From: Luidia sarsii
Lineage: Eukaryota; Echinodermata; Asteroidea; Paxillosida; Luidiidae
DNA length: 64,000 bases
Assembly (NCBI GenBank): GCA_949987565.1
Contig: OX465110.1
Location: forward strand, 20,541,773-20,605,772
Direction of reading: 5' to 3'
Shown: positions 44,821-56,922 of the stretch, in pieces
Layout: the number at the start of each line of letters is the position of its first letter
Position numbering within the stretch: position 1 is the first letter of the stretch
Notes under the pieces: generated by a model
Databases searched by the model: none
Told to the model about the DNA's origin: nothing
Seen by the model: only the letters and a program-made list of their open reading frames with translations
Position numbers and translations under genes: made by a program

Positions 44821-47800
44821 TCATTGAGAAACAGGAGGGTTCTCAGAATCTGAAGCTCTGAAGCTCTGAAGTGGATATTGCCTTTGTCTAACTAAATCAT
44901 TTGTATGTTGGCACAACACATGTATGGTATCAGTGTACACAGCTATACGAGCTGTGCTCAAGCAATTTGATTCTCCCGGTGGTAGTCGGTGATAATCTCC
45001 TAGGGTAAGTTCATACGAGGGTCTAACTTTGAGACTGAACTCGAATCGGTTAGCCCGACTGACCAAAATTGTCCTTTGGACAATTTCTTTTTAGCACTAA
45101 ATTTGAGGCTCACCCAATTGAGTTTAGCCTTAGAAATTAGTGGGTCTAGTCCCGCTCCCATGCCCTGTGGGTGTTCCTTTACTACCCAGCACCCACTGTG
45201 TTATTGTTTGGACAAGGCGTACCCAGTCCCCATCACACACATCTAGTGTTGGTGGCCCTGACTTAACAGTCAGCTACTCAAACCCCCACTGCGCTGAGAA
45301 AGACTAATAACCACAAACTGAAGCCAGTCCCTCGTCTGAACACACCCCAGAAATCAGTTCTTATCAGTTGAGGATTCACACTGGCCAGAGCTGCTGAAAG
45401 GTTGGAAGATGTTGGATTGAGTGGGAGGGATCTGTTGTCTGTGGCAGTTTTTCTTCTAATCTTACCCCTTTTTCAGTCAGCTTTCTGTCAAACAATTCGC
45501 AGGCAAATGATTCTTGGCAGTGTTTCACTCCTCCATTAAGACTTAATACAGACAGCAACATTCTTATAAATCCACGCCACCAAAAAATCTGCAAAAAAAG
45601 TCGCCACAACAAATGTCATTTGTTTTCACAGCTTTCCATCCACGCGTTCAAATGATTATACCGATGAATTAACAATTATAAATGAAATTATTTATGTAAA
45701 AAAAAAAATATTTCACTCATAAATGTTATGAATTGTTTTGTGCTGGAATTTTGTAACTGGAGTTTAACTGTGGATTATGAAAATGAGCAAAGGAAACAGA
45801 TAAAGAATATGGATTTCTAGCAGAATTCTAACAATCATTCCTCTCTGTACTTGAAAAGCTTGAAACCTTGTCAGGGAAAAAGAGGCCAAACTCTGTTGGT
45901 AATACCCTGCATTTTTCATTACACCACAGTGATTATTACTTGACATCTTTCTGAGATGTTTGTCTCAGTTTTTGAACATGGTAGAGAAGTAACTAAGAGG
46001 AACAATCTTCATGAACAAATATTTAATTGATTTGACGGAAGTTGAATATCTTTAAGCCAGGATTGAGGGAGTTCACTTAGTTGGCAACGTTTGGTGGCAG
46101 AGGGTCAATATATTTTGGATTAAATTGCTTTGCGCGGTTTTTTTTAAAGCAAAAATTGTTCATTTCCAAATTCAAAGTGCTTTTTCATCATCAGGAATTT
46201 CAGATTCATCTTTTTGGGGGATTTGTATTAATTTGAAAAGATTTGCCTAACTTATGATTATTGATTATGATGATTATGATTGATGCTAAAATAGATTCAA
46301 AAACAGCAGCTTTGCTCTCTTTTTTTAAATCTCCTCATTGTTTTGATAATTTGTCAGGATTATCTGTCAGAATGGCCAGTCATGAACTCACTTGCCGGAT
46401 TTTGTTTTGTCTTTGAAACTCAGCTGTATTTAATTGAAAGTTTGGAAGACGTTGCTAACTCTCATCGAAGCAAAACCTGCTACAAACATGGCTGGAGTCA
46501 GCACACTGATACTTAAAGACCCTTTCAATCAAAGTTTTACTAGAGGATTGAATTGTAAGGGGTTAAGTTTGTCCTGCTTGACTCAAAGAAAAGAAAAGAG
46601 GCCATTACGAGTTCCTGGAAAGGTTGTACTATCTGGGAAATCATTTTGTTTAAACTGAAATACAGTTTGTCCCTCACTTCTTCTGCATTTTTCTTGGACA
46701 TTTTGAGTTTTGTTGAAGATTTAAAGGCACATTGTTCCTCCAATTAATCAGCTGTTTAATTCTGAGTTGCCCCTTCCATCCATCCTTGATTTTGATCCCC
46801 TTGCCACCCCCAGACACCCTCAATTCCTTCCATCCTCACGCCATCTCCAACCCATCCTAGCCACCCAACCCCCTTCATATAATCCTACAATCCACCAGCT
46901 ATCCATCCAGACATTGTGCCATTTTTTTGCCAGCGTTTGTAATTTTTGGTTTAGTGTTTTTTCCTCTCTCTCTCCATTTGTACGTTTTTAAAATCAACCT
47001 TAAGTGGGAAGCTTCGATCAGCTCTTTGATAAGAAAAGAAAGATTTGTACGTGACTGGCACTCTCAAAGAAAAAAAATGTAAACGATTCCTTGAATTTCT
47101 TTTTTAAGGAAGTATGACATTTGAAACATTCAGCACATTGAATCCTGTTTAGGAAAAAAAAATGCAGACCAAATTGAATGGAGTAAGCTTTTTGTTATTC
47201 ATGTACTTGGAGTAATCGTTACGTCCTATATGATGTGGCCTTGAAAGGGTTTTCGATGTAAGAGGATTGGGGCGAAGATTCAGAATGATTGGAATATCTT
47301 GAGACTCATTTTTATCCATCATTTATCAATCCTTTGTTCTGCCTTTTCGAGGCCGTAAAGCTTGCTTCTTAATCCGAAAAAAAATGTAAAATGTGCAATT
47401 TATTGAGACAACAAAGGTCATGGTGTTGGTCCATGTTTGGTGAAAAGACTAAATCAGTTTTGGATTTATTTTTTTTTGGAAGATATTGCGAGATTGTTTC
47501 TTGTGGGAAATAGACAAGGAGTAAGAACGTCAGGTGCATTTTTTCCCATATTTATTGATTTTTTGGTTGGTTTTCCAGTGGCTGGAATCTTGAGTGTGTT
47601 GGGTTTTAAGCGAGGGAAAGCTGTTTAGACTAATACTACTCGTCCTATTGTTCCAATGTGTATATATACCTGTACATGTAAAATTGTATTTGTAGTACCA
47701 GTAGATTATGACTGTAGCCGTAGATGTAATCCAGTTCATCCAAGGCTTAAAGCCACCGACCTGTTCAAAACTTTAAATGCAAAAAAAAAAAAAATCGTGG

Positions 47801-48313
47801 AGCCTGTAGATTGAAAAACAAATGACATCTTATTGTTTATAGTTCTCTACAGAATAATTTTTATTATTATTTTTTTTTCAGTTTTCCTGATCTTTTTCTT
47901 TTACAAGGCACAAGAGGAATTAAATTATGTATTAATGCGATGCATGCCATACTAGTTGTGTCACAGTATCCGGTCATCTTGATTGGTTTTTTAGAGTGAA
48001 AACTCTAAATGGTCTTTATTCCCTTTTACAATATCTGGTTTCTCAGACCACGGACCTTTTTTTTCCCAGACCTTTGATTGTACGGGCCATTTCAGATTTC
48101 CCCTGTCCTTCAAAGTGCTCAATCAGTTTTGGAGATTCACTGAAAAAAATATATTTCAGTTAATTTCAGTTGATTAATCTTTCGCAATACAATTTATCAC
48201 CCCATTGTATTATTCTTACAAAAACATTTAAAAATCACCCTATTTTTAAATAGTATTTCGGAATTAAATAAAAGAATACCAAATTCGGTCTATTTAAAAT
48301 CAGATGAGCTTTC

Positions 48314-48483
48314 GGGCTGTTTGCAGTGACACCATGTGAAAAATATCCCTTTTATGAGAGATAATCAGATAAATTAACTCTGATATTTCTTTCTCTTGAG
48401 AAAGGAAGGTCTTTCTATGATCATTCTGCTTTTGAGACAAGTCACAAAAGAGATTTTCTACATGGTGTCACTGCAAACCGCCC
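48314..48483. mobile_element. MITE (TGCAGTGACACCATGT family)
   Basis: GGGCTGTTTGCAGTGACACC (left) and GGTGTCACTGCAAACCGCCC (right) are inverted with one mismatch over 24 bp. A second, shorter member lies at 53215-53343, so two copies bracket the IMPACT gene. Confidence 0.8.
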
Positions 48484-48784
48484 TTGACTTATCAAAACGT
48501 ACATTTCTTAAATTAGGTTCAAAACCCAAGGAATTCCTCCAGCTATCTTCTCTGAAAGCAAATGCTTTTTCCTTTTTTTTGTAAAGGTCAATCTTTGGAA
48601 CTCCAATCTTGTTCTCATGCTCCTTGAATTCCAGACTTGAATTGGACATTATTATTGGCTGAGTAAACAGCGCCCTCTTTGTCAGAGAATCAATATTTTC
48701 TTCCTGAGCATAATTATACCTGAGGCAATCACAAGGCAAGTTCTCAAATAAAGAAAAAGATCTTCTCCCATCAGGGAGCTCAAG

Positions 48785-48790
48785 TTTATT
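48785..48790 (-). terminator. Polyadenylation signal of IMPACT
   Basis: TTTATT on the plus strand reads AATAAA on the minus strand, 93 bases after the IMPACT stop codon. Confidence 0.6.
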
Positions 48791-48882
48791 CAAAGGATTT
48801 CGGCCGGTCCCAGGCAAAGTTGCTGCAGTCAATTAAGCGACATTGTGGTTGGTTCCCTGCTCTGCCAACTTCCTCCATTCTC

Positions 48883-51800
48883 TTACTTGCCCTTGTGCTT
48901 TCCTTTCTTCTTGGCACCACGCTCATCCTGGGGATGTACAACAATCAATGGACACACATTGCATGAATTCTAGGTACCAGACAACCCTCCCCCTCCACTA
49001 ACCCACAGCTGAACACAATTTCACCACAAGAGGGCGGTATAACTCATTGGTGCTTGCTTTTGAACATGTACTTGACTGAACTGTGTAACCAACTGAGTTC
49101 TCTCTTTGAGAAAGGTCCTGCTAGGATCATTCTGCCTTTGAGAAAGGTCCTGCTAGGATCATTCTGTCATTGAGAAAGGTCCTGCTAGGATCATTTTGCC
49201 TTTGAGAAAGGTCCTGCTAGGATCATTCTGCCTTAGAGAAACGTCCTGCTAGGATCATTCAGCCTTTGAGAAAGGTCCTGCTAGGATCATTCAGCCTTTG
49301 AGAAAGGTCCTTCTAGGATCATTCTGCCTTTGAGAAAGGTCCTGCTAGGATCATTCAGCCTTTGAGAAAGGTCCTGCTAGGATCATTCTGCCTTTGAGAA
49401 AGGTCCTGCTAGGATCATTCTGCCTTAGAGAAAGGTCCTGCTAGGATCATTCTGCCTTAGAGAAAGGTCCCGCTAGGATCATTCTGCCTTTGAGAAAGGT
49501 TTCTCAAGATGAAAAACATCAAGGCTCCAAACTACACACAAATAAGGACATTTTGAGTGTGTCCATAAAATCTTGTCTTGATCGAATCCTACCTTTGATA
49601 TATGTCCGTTAGCATCTAGAATGTTTCTTGCAGCATTGTTGATGTGCTTGAAGCGGTCAGGACCGAGGAGAATACCTCCGTACCATCGAGAGACGACCAC
49701 CATGACATTCCGCACATCCAATATCTGGAATCCCAACAAAGTGACGTATCAACTTTTCCAATTTTTCGATGGATTCTGAGCACAGATCATCTTTGAGTTC
49801 AGAGTAATGAATCAATATTCAGCATTTAGGACACAATAATCAAAGTGAGGAAATTTGTTGGATGATGACTGGAAAAATCAGCCCCTCAACTTTTGAGATT
49901 TTAATTTTGGTCATTTTGGTCAGTAAGCAGTTCGCAAAATGTTTGCATATTACTCCATTTTTGTTCAGACGATTGTGGATGGACAAAAAAAGAACCTAAT
50001 AACTGTAATCCTTCTTTTGTGTTCACTCCTCCACACTTCTCTCTTTGATATTTCCCCCTCTTCTCACTAATCCCTACCGTACTCCTTGCCCTTCCCTTTG
50101 ATCTCACCCTACCATCTTTCCTCTTTGTCCTTTGTTTCTCATCCGTGTCCTGTTCACTCTCTTCCCCCTTCCTTCTTGTATCTGTTTTGTCCTTGTCACT
50201 CTGCCTTTGAGAAAAGGTCCTGCTGGGATCAAAACATTAGGCCCTCTAACTTTTGATATTCCGAATGATGTTCAAGACTAAACTCAGATGTCTTGATTGG
50301 TTGATTGGTTGATTGATTGGTTTCCAGGACACCTGTGCTTCCTACTTGCTGCCATCCTGGATGTCTCTACAGGACTGATACTAACCTCTAGGAGGTGAAG
50401 TAGTCTTGTACCTGCTGCAGCTTCACCATCGTTTTCACAATCTTGAAGGAAAGTGCCTCGATCGTCACAGTATATCCTGAAATGAATAAGAGAAAGTCTG
50501 TGGACTTAATTCCTTCTTTCTACTTCTTCCTCCTCCCCTCCCCCTCCTCCCAATCCCCTTTCTATCTTCTCCTGATCTTCTGACTCCATCCCATCTCATA
50601 TCCCGTCTTCTCATCCTCCTTCCCATTTTCTTCTTCTGCCTCCTCCTCTTACTCCTCGATCTTCCCCCTCTTCTTTCCCCTCCTCTCCTGCCTCCTTGTC
50701 TTCCTCCTCCTCCACCTCATCCTCCTCCTCTTCCCCCTCTTCTTTCCCCTCCTCTTCTACCTCCTTGTCTTCCTCCTCCACCTCATCCTCCTCCTCCTCT
50801 TACTCCTTTTCTTTCCCCTCCTCTTCAACCTCCTTGAATTCCTCTTCCTTCTTCTTCCTGACAGTCATCCCTACCCTCCTCTCCACCCTCTCCCCTCATC
50901 TAAGCCACTGTCAGTCCCCTCCTAAACTCAAAAAGTCTCAAAGATCTTGGTAACAGCAACGAGCATACCGATATAACTTGTACAAGCTTAAATCTGGAAT
51001 AGTTCTTACCTGTAAGCCAGGACATTGTGAGATGCATTGGCTATCTTCCTATTCTCAAGCAGCTTCCTATGAACCTGCGCAACCTGCCAAATAAACAAAC
51101 CAAGAAACCAACCTTGCTCAATTCATTATTACTTTAACTGCAATGAAAGAGTGTACCATTCCCATAATTATCATCCATTAAAACTAACAGCAAAATAAAA
51201 AGCCCGACATTTCACATTTTGAGGGAGGTCTTTACGGAATCCAAACATCGGCCCTCTTTGTATATCGTTTTAAATTTCCTATTTCGGTTCTAGTTGTAAA
51301 GTGGTTGAATATTTGCATCACTCTGAGAATCAGACAGATTCGAAAACATCTTTGCTTGAAAGTTTTGAAACTCAAGTAGTTTCCAGATGATTTGAAGAGA
51401 GGGATGGGTGAGGTAAGGGGTTTGACCTCTGACCTGCTGTGTGGAGGTGATGGGGTACGCCAAGTGGGCTTGGAACGTGCTGCGTCTATCCGTGATCGGG
51501 TCGCCATGCTTGATGGGAGGAATCGAGCACTCAGCACTAGACGCACTGAAGACGAGTCTAGACTCCAGACTAGATGCCAACCCCGGTGTCTCTTCCTCTT
51601 CACACAGTGCTTCTGAAATGGGACGATATATCCAAGAGAATAAAATCCAATGGAATTGAATCAAATTGTATTGAATTTAATTTATCCAATCAATCTGAAT
51701 GAACAATTAAAATCAAAATTGTATCAAATTGAATTGATCGAATCAAATTGAATGAAATTAAATTGTAGCAAACAGAAGCAAATCAAACCAAATTCATTTG

Positions 51801-54479
51801 AAACAAAAAAGATAATACAAGCCAGGTCAGGTCAGGTTGGTTTGGGTTGGGTTGGGTCAGGTTGGGGCAAGGTGAGGTAGGGTGGGGCAGGGCGGGGCAG
51901 GGCGGGGCAGGGCAGGGGGGGGGGGCAGGGCAGGGCAGGGCAGGGCAGGGCAGGGCAAGGAAGATCAGGTTAGGTCAGGGCAGGGCAGGGCAAGGAAGAT
52001 CAGGTTAGATCAGGGCAGGGCAGGGCAAGGAAGATCAGGTTAGGTCAGGGCGGGGCGGGGCATTACCACCACTTGTTGGCTGTGTCTCTATTGGCCGTTG
52101 GTCAAGATGTTCCCTGAGTTGTTCAACGAGAAGATAGAGCACACTCTCCCCTGCATTCTCACTTCAAATAAACAACAAAGAGATTGAAATAACCTTGGAT
52201 AAGTTTGATTGAATGAAACTCCACAGGAAAAATTGGAACCAGCATGAACCAAACATGCTCGAGTCAGCCCTACAAGTAACCAAAATGTAATCAAGATGCT
52301 CAAGAACGTGTCCTTACCTACAGACGAGCTCAAGACTCTGAGCCACTTCTTGCCTCTCAGCATCTTTCAACCAAGGAGCACTTCAGAGACAAACAGACAG
52401 AAAGTTATCAGTTACAGATATCTGATTGCATTTGGTGAAGCAGTTGTTGCTACAAACACTTACGTACACGCACATCCAAACTGGACCCACTTCCAATGCC
52501 CAAGAACGCCATACGGGGAATTTTTAACAACGCGCCATTTCTAAAACTCACTAAGCAATCGGGAACAATATTATATCTGTGAAATAAGTCAATGAGCGTA
52601 CGCTATGTGTACAAGCTAGTCAAACCTTGCACAATTCAAACCGTGAGTATGGCTTTTATCAAAGGATTATCAGCCTGAGAAATTTTTTGTAGAAGAGTTC
52701 GAAGGTGCCCCCACCCTGGCAAAGACCAGTTGACTATTTGGGAGGCCACTTAAGGGCTGGATAGCTCAGATGTTAAGAGCGCTGGTCCAAGTCCCGGTCC
52801 AGTCAGAGTTTACTTTTGCCATTTTCTCAGAAATCGTTCCCAGTTAGTTTTTCCTGTGAATGTGATCACATTGATTTGAAAGATGAGGACTTACTTCATC
52901 TGATAAACAGGGGCAGCTGAGCCTGGGTAGTCTGAGGGAAGTAATACCTGGCATACGGAGAAATGACAACCAAATTACCAACGAATTTGACATAGCTACA
53001 TGTATATTATAGCATTTTAAACACCCAATTTCAGAGGAGCAGAAAAAGCTTTACTTGATTAAATCACGTTGTCAAGCAGCTGTTGGATACAAATAAAAAA
53101 GGATTATTATAGTTAGCATTTTTGCCAAACAAAGGAAGAATGGTAACCAGATTTTCATGTTTAAGGAGCTCTATAAAATTAACCCCTTGTTTTAAAATAA
53201 CTACACAGATTTCAGTGGAAGGTTTGTGGTGACACCATGTTTTCCTGACAATGGCCAGAGCAAACACTACCCAAAACATTTACAGAGCCACACTCCTTCT
53301 TGAAAGAGAAGTGCTACATATAGTGTCACTACAAACCTTCCACTTAGTATTTCCACCATGCAAACCGTCAAGTCTTATCTACGGTACACAGAATCAATTA
53401 TTGGATATGATTCTTCAACTTACCTGCAGACATATTTTCGGAGCCTTTTCTAGTCCATCGTGGTCTTGACGGCTGACGGCTATGCAGTAGATACGATTTG
53501 CCTCATCCACAACGCACCAATCGTCGCCGTAGATAGCAGTCAGGGCCTCAATCTCATCCGCCTTAGAAACCAAGAATGAAAGACATGAATGAAGCCACAC
53601 CCGTGATAGTTGCGGTGACTGTAACCCTCATTCCTCCTGAGGGTCAGAGACTTGACCCCGACCCTTGGAAGGAATGAGGGTGACAGTTAATGCAACAACA
53701 CCCATGATTGAAACATTCTTTCAGACACACACTCATTGTTGGCTTAAGTTTTTCAAAGAATCAAGTGAACATTTTGCAGGGCTTTAAAGTATGACAAAAA
53801 AGTAGTTGCAAGGACTAGTTACGGTCCCCATAACTAGACAAAAAGGTTCCAATAGTTATAGTTGCTTAATAGTTATAACTAACCTACAATTCTAATAAAG
53901 AATGAACTAATTTAGGAAGCCTGATGGATGTTTCTATCCTAACATCTTAGTAACATAATTAGCAGAACTACAGTAACTGTAGACTTTGTGCTTGCACTTT
54001 TTGTAGTTCTAACTTCTACTAGTACTACTTGTACTCCTTTTTTGAAACAAAAATCAGCTATTATATAGTATTAAGTATTAAAGAATAAAGTATTAATTAA
54101 ATTGTTTTGAATTGTCATTGTGTTTATGAAATTATTGTTGTTCATTTGTACATGTAAATTGTATGTCCTGCTAGTGCTAGGTTCAAAACTTCTACACTCG
54201 ATTTTTTTTTAGATTGTCAAGTGCTGATCATCACGATGACACCCTCCTCTACCTCCATGGTAAAACCATGGTAACTCTATGCTAAAACTTAAAGTTAAAC
54301 TGTAAAAAAACTAAAACTTGAGACAGCCCCTCCTCCAGCCACGCCCACACCGAACATCCCCACTCGACAACTTGGATCATCCATGCATCATCTGAGGTCA
54401 CATTTGAAGGTCACTCTGAAATCACACAAGCCTTCCTTCTCACCTGTCGCGTTAAGTTGTCCTCTTCCTCCTCTGTCAT
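48883..54479 (-). CDS. IMPACT: IMPACT (RWD and UPF0029 domain translational regulator)
   Basis: Ten coding exons on the minus strand: 54479-54444, 53561-53424, 52947-52895, 52380-52318, 52161-52067, 51612-51434, 51083-51010, 50476-50386, 49724-49593, 48927-48883. Phases close over 906 bases (301 residues plus TAA); human IMPACT has 320. The N-terminal RWD domain (about 10-125) shows ADEIEALTAIYGDDWCVVDE and LPSDYPGSAAPVYQ. The C-terminal UPF0029/YigZ-like domain holds the diagnostic DRRSTFQAH (170-178), DCENDGEAAAG and SRWYGGILLGPDRF (255-268). A Lys-rich tail (KKKGKHKGK) ends the protein. IMPACT binds GCN1 through the RWD domain and restrains GCN2, so it tunes the amino-acid starvation response in the cytosol. 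It converges with DYNC1LI1 and diverges from GFOD. Intron 5 begins with a C-rich run on the sense strand. Confidence 0.95.
49104..49503. repeat. 32-bp array made from half a fold-back element
   Basis: Twelve to thirteen units of TTTGAGAAAGGTCCTGCTAG, GATCATTCTGCC, period 32 bp (49265 to 49297). The unit equals the FB right arm up to GGATC plus the FB central loop (TCTGCCTTTGAG). The GAAACGTCAGGCCC outer half of the arm is absent in every unit. It lies in the last intron of IMPACT, about 90 bp from exon 9. Confidence 0.93.
50060..50240. mobile_element. Fold-back arm with a unit of the 68-bp repeat
   Basis: CTTGCCCTTCCCTTTGATCT CACCCTACCATCTTTCCTC (about 50090-50122) matches the minisatellite at 7225-7998. 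It is followed at 50204 by CCTTTGAGAAAAGGTCCTGC and ATTAGGCCCTC, an FB right arm. A similar pyrimidine-rich leader precedes the FB arm at 63805. Confidence 0.6.
50510..50860. repeat. CCT/TCC polypyrimidine tract
   Basis: Long runs of TCCTCC and TTCCCC on the plus strand in an intron of IMPACT; the shadow ORF is poly-Ser. Purine-rich on the IMPACT sense strand and possibly able to form triplex DNA. Confidence 0.85.
51825..52064 (+). repeat. GGGCA/GGGGC G-rich repeat next to an IMPACT splice donor
   Basis: Repeats of GGTCAGGTTGG pass into (GGGCA)n with an 11-G run near 51917, and then AAGATCAGGTTAGGTCAGGG units. The plus strand has many closely spaced G3-G4 tracts, favourable for G-quadruplexes. 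It touches the donor of IMPACT exon 5 (minus strand, 52067), so the pre-mRNA is C-rich immediately after the splice site. Confidence 0.85.
52700..52860 (+). mobile_element. SINE-1 copy with internal deletion
   Basis: CACCCTGGCAAAGACCAGTTG, then the head GGCTGGATAGCTCAGATG at 52755. After AGAGCGCTGG it jumps to TCCAAGTCCCGGTCCAGTC, losing the anticodon arm and the start of the B box. The tail TTTACTTTTGCCATTTTCTC AG follows. Confidence 0.75.
53215..53343. mobile_element. MITE (GTGGTGACACCATGT family), second copy
   Basis: GTGGAAGGTTTGTGGTGACA (left) and GTCACTACAAACCTTCCAC (right) form inverted ends. The element is 129 bp and sits in IMPACT intron 2. Same family as 48314-48483. Confidence 0.75.
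53598..53708. mobile_element. Small fold-back element with flanking direct repeat
   Basis: Arms 53609-53645 and 53660-53696 (GTAACCCTCATTCC against GGAATGAGGGTGAC) are inverted over about 37 bp with a few mismatches. ACACCCGTGAT on the left and ACACCCATGAT on the right look like a target-site duplication. It lies beside IMPACT exon 2. Confidence 0.65.
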
Positions 54480-54773
54480 CTCGATTTCACGAAATATGTG
54501 ACAATATTACATCAATCTTGCGAATTTTGTGACAGGTTTTCACACGACCGTAACACGTTAACACTTGAATGTTTACAATGAACACCGCCCTCTATCGTCG
54601 AGTTCTGGGTCAGCCATAACATTCGTCCGTCCGAAAATCTGTTCAATGTTCTCAGAAATCACCGCCATCTATGTCCGATAAATTCCGTCCAGTTCTCCTC
54701 TAGCGTTAAATATTGCTACCAAGATAGTTTAGAGAAGTTTAGGAGGAGTTTCTAAGGGCTGAAGGTGGCAAAG
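54480..54773. promoter_or_regulatory. Divergent promoter region and 5' non-coding exon of GFOD
   Basis: IMPACT starts leftward at 54479. To the right, AAG|GTGAGT at 54773/54774 is a strong donor that can join to the TTTTTCCTGTTAG acceptor at 55297, 35 bases before the GFOD start codon. Between them is CACCGCCCTCTATCG (about 54584-54598), a GGGCGGTG-type motif related to ones in the other promoters here. The exon start is inferred. Confidence 0.55.
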
Positions 54774-55044
54774 GTGAGTTGGATTTGTCCTTATCGTTGT
54801 ATGTTTTCCTTGAGGAAATATGAACTACTTTTGGATCTAGTTTGTCAAATTAAAAGCCTGCTCTGAGTCCAAGTTACTCGAAAAATGACATGCTGGCTCT
54901 TGCAAAAGGGATACTGTGTAGATAAAATTTAATATACAGTAACTATTTAGTAAAATAATTCAGTTAGTAAGTTTGTACAGTTATCGAATAATTTTATGGC
55001 TCTTTCGTCAGTTTATCACTCCTACATGTTTTAAAAGAATTTCT

Positions 55045-55155
55045 AAAAATGGCAAAGAAAACTGGACTTCAACCCGAGACCTCTGGTTTTGTGTAAGACT
55101 AAGAGTAAGAGAGCTGGTACACAAAACTAGAGGTTTAAATCCATGTAGTGAAAAT
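55045..55155. mobile_element. Two SINE-1 fragments head to head
   Basis: TGGCAAAGAAAACTGGACTT CAACCCGAGACCTCTGGTTT is a minus-strand SINE-1 B box and tail. It is followed by plus-strand AGAGCTGGTACACAAAACTA GAGGTTTAAATCC. Both lie in the 5' intron of GFOD. Confidence 0.65.
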
Positions 55156-55332
55156 TTTCTCTCCCATCATAAGTGCCCAGTCAGTTTTCCTCCATTTGTT
55201 TGATCATTTAGAAAGATATTATCTAATGAACATGAGAATTGAGTACTTAAAATGTTGATTAATGATTTAATTGATGTTTTCTTGTTTTTCCTGTTAGGTT
55301 CTTTTGTCCACCAATAGCCAGCGCTCCTCACA

Positions 55333-56468
55333 ATGCTTGAGGGTGTAGGAGTGGTCGGGACAGGCTCCCTGGCTCGTATCCTGATCCCAACCCTTCAAGC
55401 CGTCGGCATCCGGATTGTCGCCCTCTGGGGGCCCACGCTGGAGAAGGCCGCCGAATTAGCGCGACTCTTCAACATCTCCTTCCACACGGACCAGATCGAT
55501 AACGTCCTCCTCAACCCAGAGGTAGACCTGGTCTGCATCAACACCCCACCGCATCTCCACGCACAAGTAGCCTCCAAGGCTCTTGGCATTGGTAAGCACG
55601 TCCTATGCGAGAGGCCGGCCGGTCTGAATAAGAACGACGCTCATAAGATGGTGACAGCGGCCCAGTATTACCCCTCCCTCATGTCCATCATGAATCACTG
55701 TCTGAGGTTCCTTCCCGCCTTCATCCGTCTCAAGAGGATGATTCAGGACGGGGACGTCGGCGAGGTCTTCCTGTGCGACGTCAAAGTCACCTGCGGATCA
55801 CTCCTCCGAGATAAATACAACTGGATGTGCGACGAAAACATGGGCGGGGGAGTCCTGAACACATTCGGCTCGCATCTCATCGACATCATCACGTTTGTGA
55901 CGGGGCAACACGCCGTCCGCGTCCGCGGTATGCTGAAGACTTTCGTCCGACAGACGGATAAGATCAGCGGAATCCGTCACATCACGAGCGACGATTTCTG
56001 CTCGTTCCAGATGGAGCTGAGCCGGCAGGTCTGCGTCTCGGTCACGCTGAACACCCACGTGCCCGGCCAGTTTAAGCAAGAGATCCTGGTGGTGGGATCG
56101 GAGGGACGCTTGACCGTCAAGGAGGCGGATCTTTACGGACAGATCGGCGGAGCCTCCAGGGAGCAGCTCCTGATGGCCGACATCCAGCACATCACCGAGA
56201 GACAGAAGCAGGGCATCCCCACCAACCAGGTCCCGCTGCCCTACCTCAAGGGTATGCTCAAGCTCATCGACGCCCTCAAGGACTCCTTCGAGAGGAAGAA
56301 GGAGAGGCTGAGCTGGGAGCAGGAACCCGTGGCGCTAGCGGCCACCTTTGAAGACGCCGTCTACGTGCAGACGGTCCTGGATGCTATCCGTGAGTCCAAT
56401 CGTTCTGGGGCCTGGGAGCCAGTCAACGTGTCCACCAATGGTGACTCTTACCAGTTCTTCCACTGAGA
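55333..56468 (+). CDS. Glucose-fructose oxidoreductase domain protein (GFOD1/2 family)
   Basis: One uninterrupted coding exon of 377 codons; human GFOD1 and GFOD2 have 385-390. The N-terminal Rossmann fold begins at once with a dinucleotide-binding GVVGTGSLAR (6-15), followed by VDLVCINTPPHLHAQVASKA. The second half is the Gfo/Idh/MocA alpha/beta domain (YNWMCDENMGGGVLNTFGSH, GIRHITSDDFCSFQM, FEDAVYVQTVLDAI). The family motif usually written EKP reads ERP here (CERPAG, 92-97). GFOD proteins are predicted NAD(P)-binding oxidoreductases; GFOD2 has been linked to extracellular matrix, and substrates are unknown. GFOD1 and GFOD2 separated in vertebrates, so this is likely the single ancestral type. 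It is GC-rich compared with its surroundings. The start is the first ATG after the acceptor at 55297 and aligns with the family start. Confidence 0.95.
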
Positions 56469-56922
56469 ACCAATCCACATTCTCCTGAAATACTCCTCTA
56501 ATCTACCAGTATCAATAGTAACAGGTTGCTCTTGTACATTGCTCATAATTATATGATGAAAATTGGATTTATAAGTCAAACTCCGATAGTTAACTCAAAA
56601 CTGTTGTTAAATCAAACAAGGAATCTATTCCCTTCAGTAGAAAGCAATGGTAACCCAAAACGTTGCTTAATTAACACAAATAATTATGAGCCCTTGAGAT
56701 TTGACTCTTCAAGATTTTCCTGTACTTAGCTAAATTCATGTTTATGGTAAGCAGAATCTTGTAAACTGACATTGATATTATCTGAATTCAAGATGAGGTT
56801 TGGCTCTTTTCACTACAGTATGGTAGTATTTGAACCAGACAAGATTGCACGTTTACCAGACTAGAGACTACCCTAGTATTTATTTTTGCTTTGTTTATCA
56901 GCTGAAGTCCAATTAAGGGAGG

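Larger units (their letters stand above)
43857..48780 (+). other. DYNC1LI1 3' flank / possible long 3' UTR
   Basis: No coding signal was recognised in nearly 5 kb between the convergent DYNC1LI1 and IMPACT stop codons. The first 120 bases are very G-rich (GGGAGGGGGAGGGGAGGGGG at about 43896). Much of 45600-48300 is T-rich, single-copy-looking DNA. The only clear AATAAA on the plus strand that I noticed is near 48265, so the 3' UTR length is uncertain. It contains a SINE-1 copy and a MITE, listed separately. Confidence 0.4.

Noticed and set aside
55333..56468. GFOD as a bacterial transfer because it is unspliced and GC-rich
   Set aside because: The protein is closest in pattern to animal GFOD1/2, and a spliced 5' non-coding exon is visible at 54773/55297.
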